From contig CAZFWV010000093.1 of assembly GCA_964522605.1 (NCBI GenBank), positions 1-21,036 on the forward strand: DNA of 21,036 nucleotides, written 5' to 3'. The notes under the pieces were generated by a model. That model was not told the origin of the DNA, did no database searches, and saw only the letters and a program-made list of their open reading frames with translations. The position numbers were made by a program, and so were the translations under genes. The stretch is from CAVZLD01 sp964522605 (lineage in GTDB: Bacteria; Planctomycetota; Planctomycetia; Pirellulales; Pirellulaceae). Shown here piece after piece: positions 1 to 7,678 of this stretch (positions are counted from its first letter, which is position 1; every line of letters begins with the position of its first letter).

Positions 1-55
1 CCATTGCGCCGAGTGCGGCAGCAGCCCCTTTGGTTGCGGCCCTGCCGCTTTGCGT
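1..55 (+). repeat. Repeat B, 3' tail (partial copy, cut by window edge)
   Basis: The first 55 bases match the 3' end of repeat B copies elsewhere in the window. They have the same order of cattgcg, a short GC-rich variable part, ggttgcggccctgccgc and tgcgttttcc (compare 1392-1452 and 14749-14808). The rest of the copy must lie upstream of the window. Confidence 0.7.
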
Positions 56-292
56 TTTCCCGTTTTGTTTCAACGCAGAGTGCGCAGAGGCATCGTCGGC
101 CAGTTCCGTGCCTTGGAAGATGACCGGATCAAGATTACGATGAAGCATCGCGATCTACGCTCGCCCTGCCGACGAAACGCTGATGGGCATTGTTCGGTGA
201 GTCGTACAGTTCCGGCCTTTGGAAGTTTGTCAGGGTCGATCGAGTGTGGATTCGTGAATGTTATTTCCTCTTCATCACGGAGCAGAAAAACC
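56..292. other. Upstream region of the DUF1080 gene, no gene seen
   Basis: An open frame runs through here into the DUF1080 gene, but the residues before position 293 are rich in Arg and Ser, lack any signal-peptide character and start inside a repeat, so I read it as non-coding. The bases cggag at 278-282 precede the chosen ATG by a usable ribosome-binding distance. I see no clear promoter. Confidence 0.5.
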
Positions 293-1006
293 ATGAGACG
301 CGTACCCTGTTGCAGCCTGACACTTATTGCGACGATCATTCTGGGACTGGCCACCAGCGTCATTCAAGCTGCGGACACCCAGCCCAATACGCTGACCTCG
401 GCGGAGCAGGCCGAAGGCTGGCAGTTGCTTTTTGATGGGAAGACTACGGACGGCTGGCGCAATTTCCGCAGCGACAAGGTTGGTGAAGGCTGGAAAGTCG
501 TTGATGGTGCCCTGACGCGAAGTGCGGCGAATGCCGGTGATATTTTGACCGACGAGCAATACGACGCGTTCGAGTTGTCGCTGGAGTACAAAATTTTTAA
601 GGAAGGTAACAGCGGCTTGATGTTCCACGTCACGGAAGAAGAAGACACCCCCTGGAAGACCGGTCCCGAGATTCAGATTCAAGATAATGTGGACGGACAT
701 GACCCTGAGCTGTCGGGATGGCTTTATCAGCTTTACCATCCAGACGTGGATGCGACGAAGCCGGTGGGCGAATGGAATCAACTGCGGGTCTTGATCACCC
801 CGACGAAGTGCGCCACGTTTATGAACGGTGTGAAGTACTACGAATTTGTTAAAGGAAGCGACGAGTGGAATCAGCGAGTGGCCGAGAGCAAGTTTCGCTC
901 GATGCCCAAGTTCGGCAAGGCCACAAAGGGACACATTGCACTGCAGGATCATGGCAATCCCGTTGCCTTTCGAAATATCAAGATTCGCGTGATCAAGGCG
1001 GACTAG
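293..1006 (+). CDS. Secreted DUF1080 / 3-keto-disaccharide hydrolase-like protein
   Basis: This is a 237-residue protein of the DUF1080 family (3-keto-disaccharide hydrolase domain), a lectin-like beta-sandwich fold very common in planctomycetes and thought to act on sugars outside the cytoplasm. The start at 293 gives a good signal peptide (MRRV, a hydrophobic stretch, then a cut near SVIQA-ADT around residue 25) and has cggag upstream. A longer open frame exists upstream but its extra residues look non-coding. Typical family segments are visible: LLFDGKTTDGW near residue 47, NSGLMFHV in the middle, VGEWNQLRV, and the C-terminal GHIALQDHGNPVAFRNIKI. Length is normal for a single-domain member. 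It stands alone, with repeats on both sides, so context does not reveal its substrate. The family call is firm; enzymatic activity of this member is inferred. Confidence 0.9.
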   Translation: MRRVPCCSLTLIATIILGLATSVIQAADTQPNTLTSAEQAEGWQLLFDGKTTDGWRNFRSDKVGEGWKVVDGALTRSAANAGDILTDEQYDAFELSLEYKIFKEGNSGLMFHVTEEEDTPWKTGPEIQIQDNVDGHDPELSGWLYQLYHPDVDATKPVGEWNQLRVLITPTKCATFMNGVKYYEFVKGSDEWNQRVAESKFRSMPKFGKATKGHIALQDHGNPVAFRNIKIRVIKAD

Positions 1007-1067
1007 GCGACCGATCGCAATCTGCGCGTCAGGTCAATGCGGCACAACTTCTGCCTCTGCGGCCCGC

Positions 1068-1183
1068 TGCACTGCTAACGGTAAAAATGTTGTTCTCTCG
1101 GCAAGAAACCGAGCGACCAACGGAAGCGCCCCTTACCCGGGTGTGGAAACACCCCGTTGGGTTGCGGCCCTGCCGCACTGCGC
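1068..1183 (+). repeat. Repeat A, copy 1
   Basis: About 115 bases shared with 5471-5577 (same strand) and 19216-19330 (opposite strand). It starts gcactgctaacggt and ends with a GC-rich ccctgccgcactgcg module. Two hairpins are visible. The first has arms 1089-1100 and 1110-1121 with 10 of 12 pairs. The second has GGGTGT at 1139-1144, loop GGAA, and ACACCC at 1149-1154. A second, truncated start of the same element (ctgcactgctaatggtgag) follows at about 1195. Confidence 0.8.
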
Positions 1184-1250
1184 CTTTGCGATCTCTGCAC
1201 TGCTAATGGTGAGTTTCTTGTCGGGCGGAGCGAATTTGATCATGCGGCAG

Positions 1251-1450
1251 GGTTGAGTTGTGTTTCTACCTGGTTCCACTGCTGGCATTTTTGACACGCA
1301 GCGCTCCCTTCGGCGGCGACTATACTGGGTGCCACTGGCTTTGCCAGTGCTTTTCCTCGACTCAAGAGGACACTGGCAGAGCCAGTGGCACACCCATTGC
1401 GACGAGGGCGGTAGCGTCCCGTTGGGTTGCGGCCGAAGGCTGCGCCGCGT
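1251..1450 (+). repeat. Repeat B, copy 1 (MITE-like, long internal palindrome)
   Basis: About 200 bases align with 14606-14802, beginning ggttgagttgtgtttctacc. The inner part has imperfect inverted ends (1296-1316 against 1430-1450, 17 of 21 matching). It encloses 21-base arms 1329-1349 and 1371-1391 that pair with one mismatch, each arm itself containing cactggc/gccagtg. The central loop holds a tcctc/gagga stem. No protein is encoded. Confidence 0.8.
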
Positions 1451-1487
1451 TTTCCTTCTCTGAAAACCGCAACCGGAAAAGAAAAAA

Positions 1488-1537
1488 CGCAGAGGCCGCA
1501 AAGGCGCAGAGGCCGCAAAGGCGCAGAGGCAGAGAGG
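1488..1537 (+). repeat. 17-bp tandem repeat (cgcagaggccgcaaagg)
   Basis: Two perfect units, cgcagaggccgcaaagg at 1488-1504 and 1505-1521, are followed by a degenerate third unit to 1537. The same word family recurs in inverted form at 11327-11362 and 11825-11852. I see no coding role. Confidence 0.8.
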
Positions 1538-1624
1538 AGTTTTGACGGGGGGATGTGTAGGTTGCGTTTGGGTTAGTGTCTGTTGCGGCTGGGCACTCGA
1601 TCGAAATATGGAGGGCAGAATATC

Positions 1625-2386
1625 ATGTCGGCCAGCGTACGAATTCTGTTCGGCGCGTCTCTCGTGACCCTTTTGCTTGCTGTCGCGGAAACGCCTCGTT
1701 TGGCTGGGGAAGCTGATGATTCCAAGCCTTCGATTTTGCCCAATGTCGGTCCGGTTGATCTCACGCCGTATTGTGAATTTGCTCAATTCCACATTCCACC
1801 CGTCGAACCGGTCCGTGATCCTCGGACCGGCTTTCTGATTGGTGGTAAGAACGACACTGCGATGATCGCAAGCCTGAAGGAGATCAACGGCTATTCCATC
1901 GAGCAGCTTGAAAAAGACATGCAGCCGGGAGCCGAATCAGAGGTTGGTTCACAAGCTGGCTTCCTCGGAGAAGACGAACGGCTGCTCGACGTTCTTGCCG
2001 CCGACAATCGCTGCGTGCTTGATGAGCTTGGCCTGAGCCATCAGGAACTGGCGAAACACTTGCATGCGATGGGAACAATCGGGCGATGGCAGGCCCGTCA
2101 AAAGACGCCGGAAGCCGAATTCATCTACCACGGGCGTCGATTCAAGGTCAAACTCATGGTTACTCGGGGCTTTCAACCATCTCCTTTTCGCGACGGGACG
2201 ATGAGTGGTTCGAATGTCGTCGTGGAGAATCTTGACCGTGGGAAGAAGCTGGAATATGCCCTGCTTGTGCCCTTTATGATCGAACGATACGGTTTCTACG
2301 AGGGAAAAGGGACCAGCTACCGCGTCGAGCCTCGTGCAGTCGTGGAGTTATTTGATTTTCTTCCGACGACATCGATCAACCCCTAA
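1625..2386 (+). CDS. Hypothetical secreted protein
   Basis: This is a 253-residue protein I do not recognise. The ATG at 1625 is preceded by ggaggg at 1610-1615 with good spacing and opens a plausible signal peptide (MSASVRILFGASLVTLLLAVAETP, cut probably near residue 25-28), so it is likely exported. The mature part begins with a Pro-rich stretch (LPNVGPVDLTPYCEF), then an Arg/Gly segment (DPRTGFLIGGKNDT) and an acidic middle with two Cys. The C-terminal half looks like beta-rich folded sequence (FIYHGRRFKVKLMVTRGFQPSPF, LEYALLVPFMIERYGFYEGKG). No catalytic motif stands out. It ends 17 bases before the trans-sulfuration gene and may be co-transcribed with it, but the two have no obvious functional link. 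Confidence 0.8.
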   Translation: MSASVRILFGASLVTLLLAVAETPRLAGEADDSKPSILPNVGPVDLTPYCEFAQFHIPPVEPVRDPRTGFLIGGKNDTAMIASLKEINGYSIEQLEKDMQPGAESEVGSQAGFLGEDERLLDVLAADNRCVLDELGLSHQELAKHLHAMGTIGRWQARQKTPEAEFIYHGRRFKVKLMVTRGFQPSPFRDGTMSGSNVVVENLDRGKKLEYALLVPFMIERYGFYEGKGTSYRVEPRAVVELFDFLPTTSINP

Positions 2387-2421
2387 TCTGCGAGTCGAAT
2401 CCATTGCGCACAGGAAGCGAT

Positions 2422-3597
2422 ATGAACACGCAAAATGGCAAGTCGGGACTGTCGCGCAAGATGGAAACCATCTGTGCGCATGAGGGAGGTGGGAAGGACA
2501 CCACATTCAATTCGGTGACCACGCCTCTGTATTTCACTTCTACGTTTCGTTTTGAAGCGCCCGGCCAAACGAAAGGGTACGACTACAGTCGCGTGGCGAA
2601 TCCAACACGGGCCGCCTTGGAGGAATGTCTTGCAGCGATTGAGGGGGGCTCGCACGCTTCCGCTACCGCGACCGGCATGGCGGCTGAGACGACGGTAATG
2701 CAACTGTTTCATGCCGGCGATCACTTTATTGCCGGACACGATATCTACGGTGGTACGTATCGCTTGTTTTCCGACGTTCTCACACAGCACGGTTTGCAAT
2801 TCTCGTTTGTCGACATGAGCGATCTGGACCGTGTTTCGGCCGCGATCACAGGGCAGACAAAGGCCATTTGGGTTGAGACGCCCAGCAACCCGCTGCTGAA
2901 CCTGGTGGACATTGCAGCCGTCTGCGATATCGCGCGGAAACGGGGGTTGATCACAATCGTCGACAACACATTCATGACGCCGTATTTTCAGCGCCCGTTG
3001 GAACTGGGGGCCGACATCGTCGTGCACTCGACGACGAAATACCTGAATGGTCACTGCGATGTCGTGGGGGGTGCGGTAATCTGCCGAACGGCGGAGATGG
3101 GCGAACGAGTTGCCGCTCTCACGAATGCTCTTGGAACATGCTGCTCGCCGTTCGACGCGTGGCTTGTGCTGCGTGGGTTGAGGACGTTGCCTTGTCGTAT
3201 GGAGGTACATGCGCGGAATGCGCTGGCGCTGGCGAACTTCCTGGAATCTCGCTCGGAGGTTCATCGCGTCTATTATCCAGGGCTAGCGTCTCATCCACAG
3301 CATGACCTGGCGTGTCGTCAAATGTCCGGTTTCGGCGGCATGCTCGCGTTCGATGTGCATGGGGGAAGCGAAGCTGCGTTTCGGGTGATTCAGAATCTCG
3401 AATTGTTCGACTTCGCAGAGTCTCTAGGAGGGGTCAGTTCCTTGGTGGAACATCCCGAGACAATGAGTCACGCATCGATGCCCGAAGCAGCTCGCCGCGC
3501 CGCTGGGATCACCGACGCGAATCTCCGCGTGTCGGTTGGAATCGAAGCCGTCGATGACTTGATTGAGGACATGACTCAGGCCTTGGAAAGCCGGTAG
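2422..3597 (+). CDS. PLP-dependent trans-sulfuration enzyme (cystathionine gamma-synthase/lyase family)
   Basis: This is a 391-residue cytoplasmic enzyme of the Cys/Met metabolism PLP family, which carries out gamma-replacement or elimination on homoserine-derived or cystathionine substrates. The start at 2422 is chosen because aggaag at 2412-2417 precedes it; a TTG 18 bases upstream also keeps the frame. Family motifs are complete: YSRVANPTR (residues 55-63, phosphate binding from the neighbouring subunit), ETPSNP (152-157), DNTF (181-184), and VHSTTKYLNGH with the Schiff-base Lys206. The C-terminal part has ESLGGVSSLVEHP, HASMP and LRVSVGIE. The sequence alone does not separate cystathionine gamma-synthase, cystathionine gamma-lyase and methionine gamma-lyase. 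The following gene is a SAM methyltransferase on the same strand 79 bases downstream, which hints at, but does not prove, a sulfur/methionine link. Confidence 0.93.
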   Translation: MNTQNGKSGLSRKMETICAHEGGGKDTTFNSVTTPLYFTSTFRFEAPGQTKGYDYSRVANPTRAALEECLAAIEGGSHASATATGMAAETTVMQLFHAGDHFIAGHDIYGGTYRLFSDVLTQHGLQFSFVDMSDLDRVSAAITGQTKAIWVETPSNPLLNLVDIAAVCDIARKRGLITIVDNTFMTPYFQRPLELGADIVVHSTTKYLNGHCDVVGGAVICRTAEMGERVAALTNALGTCCSPFDAWLVLRGLRTLPCRMEVHARNALALANFLESRSEVHRVYYPGLASHPQHDLACRQMSGFGGMLAFDVHGGSEAAFRVIQNLELFDFAESLGGVSSLVEHPETMSHASMPEAARRAAGITDANLRVSVGIEAVDDLIEDMTQALESR

Positions 3598-3676
3598 ATC
3601 GGATTCGGTGAGCCGTGTGCGCCATGGGGCACGTGTGCTTTCTCGTCAATAACAAGAAGGATCAGGTCGTAAGACG

Positions 3677-4426
3677 ATGAGTCAGGATGTCTTCCGCAAT
3701 ATGACGGAAATCTACGAGGCGATTGTCGACTGGTCCAAGCGACTGGCGAATGAAAGCCCGTTTTATCAACGGCTTTTCCAACGGGTGGGAGTCCGAAGTG
3801 TCGTGGATGTCGCGTGTGGGACGGGACACCACGCCGCCCTGTTTCATTCTTGGGGATTACGCGTTGAAGCAGCCGACTGTAGCGAAAACATGCTTGAGCG
3901 GGCGCGATCGAACTTTGCGGATCGTCCCGACTTGCGATGGGTCCGACGCGAATTCGATCGCCCAATTGCCCCGCAGGATCCCTTCGATGCGGCGATCTGT
4001 GTGGGTAACTCGCTCGCGCTGGCTTCAGATCTTTCAGCCGTGCAGCGTGTGATCGAACAGATGTTCGCGGGAATCCGGACCGGTGGGATCGTCGTGCTGC
4101 ACGTGCTGAATCTGTGGCGGCTTCCGGATGGTCTCTGCCAGTGGCAGAAGTGTCAGCGACTGAACCTGCCGCATGAAGAGGTCTTGGTCGTCAAGGGAGT
4201 GCATCGAGCCGGAGCAACGGGGTTTGTCGATTTGATTGTCGCATCCCTTTCCTCATCATCGGAGATGCGTTCTGAGTGTGTTCCGCTTCTTGGACTGGAG
4301 GCGGATGAGCTGAAGACGATGTGCAGCAACGCAGGTGCTTCGTCCGTGCAATTGTCGGGTGACTATCAAGATACACCCTATGACCGCTCCAAGAGCCCGG
4401 ATCTGATTGCGGTGGCCCAGAAGTGA
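3677..4426 (+). CDS. Class I SAM-dependent methyltransferase
   Basis: A 249-residue soluble methyltransferase with a Rossmann-like fold. Motif I is VVDVACGTG (residues 42-50), followed by the acidic end of strand 2 (VEAADCSENML, Asp67) that would bind the ribose of S-adenosylmethionine, and FDAAICVGNSLAL as the motif IV region. After GGIVVLHVLNLWRLPDG the C-terminal third is beta-rich and would form the substrate-binding side. Length and order fit small-molecule methyltransferases of the Methyltransf_25/11 type, but the acceptor cannot be read from sequence. The ribosome-binding site is weak (agaagg at 3656-3661, rather far). It follows the trans-sulfuration gene on the same strand and ends before a convergent gene, with a strong hairpin between. 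Confidence 0.88.
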   Translation: MSQDVFRNMTEIYEAIVDWSKRLANESPFYQRLFQRVGVRSVVDVACGTGHHAALFHSWGLRVEAADCSENMLERARSNFADRPDLRWVRREFDRPIAPQDPFDAAICVGNSLALASDLSAVQRVIEQMFAGIRTGGIVVLHVLNLWRLPDGLCQWQKCQRLNLPHEEVLVVKGVHRAGATGFVDLIVASLSSSSEMRSECVPLLGLEADELKTMCSNAGASSVQLSGDYQDTPYDRSKSPDLIAVAQK

Positions 4427-4497
4427 ACAAGCCGTACGGTCGGAAGCTGAGCCTCCGGTTCAGCGCATTCCCAGGCGGGGCCCTAGGAACGAGAGGT

Positions 4498-4562
4498 GTA
4501 GCCGAAGTCGTGAGATTTCGGAGGCTTTGGGACGCGATCCGAAGTCTCACGACTTCGGCTAC
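4498..4562. repeat. 24-bp-arm palindrome between convergent genes (REP-like or bidirectional terminator)
   Basis: Arms 4498-4521 (gtagccgaagtcgtgag...) and 4539-4562 (...ctcacgacttcggctac) pair over 24 bases with one A/G difference that would still pair as G-U in RNA on one strand. The loop is 17 bases. It lies between the ends of the methyltransferase gene (+) and the CIA30 gene (-). There is no T-run after either arm, so it is not a classical intrinsic terminator; a dispersed REP-type palindrome is at least as likely. Confidence 0.75.
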
Positions 4563-4619
4563 GAAGATCCAGTGCGTACAGGCCGGACACCTACACCGGA
4601 TTTGCCAACTTCCGCTTGA

Positions 4620-5192
4620 CTATTCGCTCTTGCCAACCTTGATCCACTCGACTTCCAGTCGAAACGCTCCAGGTTTCTTGTCGCTCAGCATGATCCCGAT
4701 CGCATTGACTTCCTGAGGATTGAGCCGTTCGTTCGGAATCTCACGGCCGAATGAGGTCGCGACGAATTTGTCGAGCGGTGCCCGAATCTCGATCCACTCA
4801 TCTTCTTTCGTCTGAAAAGCCATTCGGTACGAAAAGGCAATTCGAGGTCGAGGCACATACAAATTAAGCATGTACTCTCGACCGTCACCTTTGACGCGAG
4901 CGATCAGGACGTCTCCCTGCTCTAGATTCAGTGGCATCGGCCGGGTTCGAACGGAGGTGAACCCTCCATTGTTTTCAAGTGACAGCGTACCGAAAAACTC
5001 CAGCGTTTGTTGGTCCGAGATCTTGAACCGGCCATCCGATACACCACCCATCACTCCGTCATTCACCGCTTGCCACTGCTTTGCCGCTTCCGGTTTGTCA
5101 AAAGTGAACAGAAGCCGGTCCTCTTCCGCAGCTCCACCGGTTGCCGCCATGGCCATGAGCAACAGCACCAAGGCATTCGTCAAGTCAATCAT
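4620..5192 (-). CDS. Secreted CIA30-family protein
   Basis: A 190-residue protein of the CIA30 family (complex I intermediate-associated protein 30 domain, a galactose-binding-like jelly roll). The start at 5192 has ggagg at 5202-5206 (read on the minus strand) and opens a short signal peptide (MIDLTNALVLLLMAMAATGG), so the protein is probably exported. The family hallmark follows directly: W40 then VNDGVMGGVSDG (43-54). Later come LENNGGFTSVRTRP, VKGDGREYMLNLYVP and the C-terminal IGIMLSDKKPGAFRLEVEWI. The mitochondrial CIA30 role in assembling complex I should not be transferred to this secreted bacterial homologue; its own function is unknown. It is convergent with the methyltransferase and divergent from the glycosyltransferase. 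Confidence 0.87.
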   Translation of the reverse strand: MIDLTNALVLLLMAMAATGGAAEEDRLLFTFDKPEAAKQWQAVNDGVMGGVSDGRFKISDQQTLEFFGTLSLENNGGFTSVRTRPMPLNLEQGDVLIARVKGDGREYMLNLYVPRPRIAFSYRMAFQTKEDEWIEIRAPLDKFVATSFGREIPNERLNPQEVNAIGIMLSDKKPGAFRLEVEWIKVGKSE

Positions 5193-5669
5193 CGAACTCT
5201 GCCTCCTTTTCTGGTTGGTCTCTCTCGAAGACTGCTGGTAGTGAGAAACAAGAGTCTGTCATTGACCACGCCGACATGCTGGCGCCGTGATCTCGATCCA
5301 AATTACCACAAACTGGCCGGGTGGAATGCGGGCAGGTGGGATATTCGCTAGGACGCCTATCTACAGCACGGCGGCCTTGGGGAAAGCGGGGATTCTGGGG
5401 GTGTGAGTCGGAAACGAACCTTTGTGGCGCACCTATTTTTGCTTGCGCCACCGTTGTGGTCGGAGTGTCTGCCATTGCACGGCTAACGGTGAAAAGAGTT
5501 GTTCTCTCGGCGAGAAATCGAGCGAACAACGGAAGCGACCCTTGCCCGGGTGCGGCAGCACCCCTGCCGCTTTGCGTGTTGGTCGATTATCCGCAGGTTT
5601 GAGACTCGGGGCAGGTCGGCGCGACGGTAACGAATCCACCGAATTTACCCGAAGAAGGTCCATACTCGC
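5193..5669. other. Divergent intergenic region with repeat A
   Basis: This 477-base gap separates the CIA30 gene (-) from the sugar operon (+) and must contain both promoters, though I cannot place them with confidence. It contains repeat A copy 2. Open frames here overlap the repeat and have no ribosome-binding sites, so no gene is supported. Confidence 0.6.
5471..5577 (+). repeat. Repeat A, copy 2
   Basis: This copy starts ccattgcacggctaacggtg and ends ctgccgctttgcg. Stem 1 has arms 5498-5509 and 5519-5530 with 11 of 12 pairs. Stem 2 is GGGTGC (5548-5553), loop GGCA, GCACCC (5558-5563). Compared with copy 1 the closing pair changes from T-A to C-G on both sides, and the loop stays GNRA. 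Confidence 0.8.
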
Positions 5670-6869
5670 ATGACTACAACGATGGAATGTCAAGAAGAAA
5701 GCCGGGGACGCTCCGTTGCGCCCGACCTGGATTCAACAGAACCGGCGCTCCGTACTTGCGTCCTATCAATGCGTGGCATCGACTCCTACATCGCGCGGTG
5801 CTGTGCCTACGAATTCGAGGAAACGGTCTGCGCGATCGAAAACGCCGACCTTCTCGCTCCACGCGCTCGGCGCCCCGTGCAGAACTCGTCGCCTTCGAGA
5901 ATCCGGCGCATGATTCAGCGGCGCGTTCCCTGGACTGTCACGGTTCGGCCGAGGATCGAGCCGTTGGTTGTCGACCGCTCCTACGATGTTGCGCTAGCGG
6001 TCATTCAGTCGCCGCCCGACTTGGCGCAATTGCGCTCCGTTCGAGGATGGCGTGAGAAGAGCCAGGTGGCGATCTGCTACATGGAGGAAGTGTGGCAGGC
6101 TTGGATCGAGAAGTATTCCAACTCCACCAGTCCGGTCCACCTGCTCAAGGAGTTCGATCACATCTTCGTGACATGCCAGGGAAGTGTCGCTCCGTTGCAG
6201 AAAGTGGTTGGCAAGCCGGTGCACTATATCGCTCCCGGCGTCGACACAATCCGCTTTCGTCCTACACGGCGGATGCGGACAACGGATGTCTACTACATGG
6301 GACGCCGATCGGCCGTAACGCACGAAGCACTCATCCGATTGCTTGAGTCGCGTGAGATCACCTACGCGTTCGATTCGATTATTGGTCCGAATGTGCATGA
6401 CACGCGGCAGCATCGCCAGCTTCTGGCCGGAACGATTCAGAATTCCCGGTATTTCATCGTCCACAAGGCGAAGGCGGATCTGGACAGCCACACCTTCGGC
6501 CAGGAAGAGGTGGGATTACGGTACTTCGAGGGTGCGGCAGGTGGTGCGGTAATGATCGGTTCGGCGCCGCGCGTTGAGGCGTTTGAGAAGTGCTTCGACT
6601 GGCCGGATGCAGTGATCCCCATGGATTACGACTGTCCGACAATCGGCGAGTTTCTTGCGGAATTGGATCGTCAGCCAGAGCGAATGGAACGAGCTCGCTG
6701 TCAGAACGTAGTCCAGAGCCTGAAACGTCACGACTGGTGCCATCGCTGGTCAGAGATGCTGCAGGCCATCGGTTTGCCCGTCGGCGACGGTGTGCGTCGT
6801 CGATTATCTCACCTGGACTCTGCAGCGAAAGTGGCGACACGTTTATTTGGTGAAAACGCAACCGTGTGA
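5670..6869 (+). CDS. Glycosyltransferase (GT-B, CgeB/Glyco_trans_1_2-like)
   Basis: A 399-residue cytoplasmic protein without signal peptide or membrane segment. The C-terminal half resembles the nucleotide-sugar-binding part of GT-B glycosyltransferases of the CgeB/Glyco_trans_1_2 group: HYIAPGVDTIRF around residue 190, a VYYMGRRS strand, then EEVGLRYFEGAAGGAVMIGSA around residues 277-297, where the family places the sugar-nucleotide phosphates, and a terminal region (QSLKRHDWCHRWSEML) that closes the fold. The N-terminal half is less conserved. The ATG at 5670 is preceded by agaagg at 5653-5658; an ATG four codons later is possible. It is first in a five-gene same-strand run and ends 31 bases before rfbF, so it probably transfers the sugar made by the downstream genes. 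Donor and acceptor are unknown. Confidence 0.75.
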   Translation: MTTTMECQEESRGRSVAPDLDSTEPALRTCVLSMRGIDSYIARCCAYEFEETVCAIENADLLAPRARRPVQNSSPSRIRRMIQRRVPWTVTVRPRIEPLVVDRSYDVALAVIQSPPDLAQLRSVRGWREKSQVAICYMEEVWQAWIEKYSNSTSPVHLLKEFDHIFVTCQGSVAPLQKVVGKPVHYIAPGVDTIRFRPTRRMRTTDVYYMGRRSAVTHEALIRLLESREITYAFDSIIGPNVHDTRQHRQLLAGTIQNSRYFIVHKAKADLDSHTFGQEEVGLRYFEGAAGGAVMIGSAPRVEAFEKCFDWPDAVIPMDYDCPTIGEFLAELDRQPERMERARCQNVVQSLKRHDWCHRWSEMLQAIGLPVGDGVRRRLSHLDSAAKVATRLFGENATV

Positions 6870-6900
6870 TTCTGTGGGCAGGTTGTCAGGAGACAGTTCG

Positions 6901-7674
6901 TTGAAAGTTGTAATTCTTGCGGGCGGCTTAGGAACAAGGCTCGGGCCAGAAACGGAAATAAAGCCTAAGCCGATGGTGCAGATCGGTGGAAAGCCGATTC
7001 TCTGGCACATCATGATGCACTACTCGACGGCTGGCCTGAACGATTTTCTGATCGCGCTGGGCTATCGCGGGGAAGTGATTAAGAAGTACATGCTGGACTA
7101 TTGCGCGTTGCAGAATGACCTGACGATTGACATCCAGTCGGGCGAAGCGACGCAGCATCAGAGTCGGCCGCTGCCGAATTGGACCGTCCAGCTGATCGAT
7201 ACAGGAATGAACACGGCGAAGGGAGGCCGGTTGCGTCGCATCTCGCCTCATCTGAATGGCGAGCCGTTTGTTCTGACCTGGGGCGATGGAGTTTCCGACA
7301 TCAATCTGTCCCAGCTGATCGGATTTCATCGCTCGCACGGGAAACTTGCCACACTGACCGCCGTCCGCCCGCCCGCTCGGTTCGGGCATCTGGAACTGGA
7401 TGGAGACCGCGTCACGGTCTTTTCCGAAAAGGTCCAGACGCAGGAGGGCTGGATCAACGGAGGTGTGTTCGTGCTCGAACCCAAGGTTCTGGATTACATC
7501 GAATCGGATGAGATGGAGTGGGAAAAGGAACCGCTCGAGCGATTGGCGCGGGAAGGACAACTGATGGCGTATCGGCACGAGTCTTTCTGGCAGTGTATGG
7601 ATACCGTTCGAGAGATGAAGCTGCTTCAAACACTTTGGGATTCGGGGAATCCGCCCTGGCAAACGTGGGAGTAA
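6901..7674 (+). CDS. rfbF: Glucose-1-phosphate cytidylyltransferase (RfbF type)
   Basis: This 257-residue enzyme would make CDP-glucose from CTP and glucose 1-phosphate, the entry step to CDP-linked deoxy or branched sugars. Start: a TTG at 6901 is chosen because aggag lies at 6888-6892 and the N-terminus then begins exactly at the nucleotidyltransferase motif (KVVILAGGLGTRL, residues 2-14); upstream codons overlap the spacer and the end of the glycosyltransferase gene. Further signs are KPKPMVQIGGKPILWHIM (21-38), LIDTGMNTAKGGRLRR (98-113), the metal-binding WGDGVSDIN (127-135), and WINGGVFVLEP (184-194). Length matches RfbF closely, and the DTG..T.GGRL..V pattern separates it from dTDP- and UDP-glucose pyrophosphorylases. 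A normal rfbF operon has rfbG (CDP-glucose 4,6-dehydratase) next; here an epimerase-like SDR follows four bases after the stop. Confidence 0.92.
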   Translation: MKVVILAGGLGTRLGPETEIKPKPMVQIGGKPILWHIMMHYSTAGLNDFLIALGYRGEVIKKYMLDYCALQNDLTIDIQSGEATQHQSRPLPNWTVQLIDTGMNTAKGGRLRRISPHLNGEPFVLTWGDGVSDINLSQLIGFHRSHGKLATLTAVRPPARFGHLELDGDRVTVFSEKVQTQEGWINGGVFVLEPKVLDYIESDEMEWEKEPLERLAREGQLMAYRHESFWQCMDTVREMKLLQTLWDSGNPPWQTWE

Positions 7675-7678
7675 TCAC

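Larger units (their letters stand above)
1007..1624. other. Repeat-filled intergenic region
   Basis: This 618-base gap holds one full repeat A (1068-1183), a second partial repeat A start (about 1195-1225), one repeat B (about 1251-1450) and a 17-bp tandem repeat (1488-1537). Open frames on both strands here only translate the repeats. The last 80 bases carry the ribosome-binding site of the next gene. No gene is supported. Confidence 0.75.

Noticed and set aside
275..952. 225-codon open frame on the minus strand
   Set aside because: It is antisense to the DUF1080 gene, has no ribosome-binding site and an implausible composition.
1258..1545. Small open frames within repeat B and the tandem repeat
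   Set aside because: They translate palindromic repeat DNA and recur wherever the repeat does.
2383..3264. 293-codon open frame on the minus strand
   Set aside because: It is antisense to the well-supported trans-sulfuration enzyme and is rich in Arg, Cys and His, as shadow frames are.
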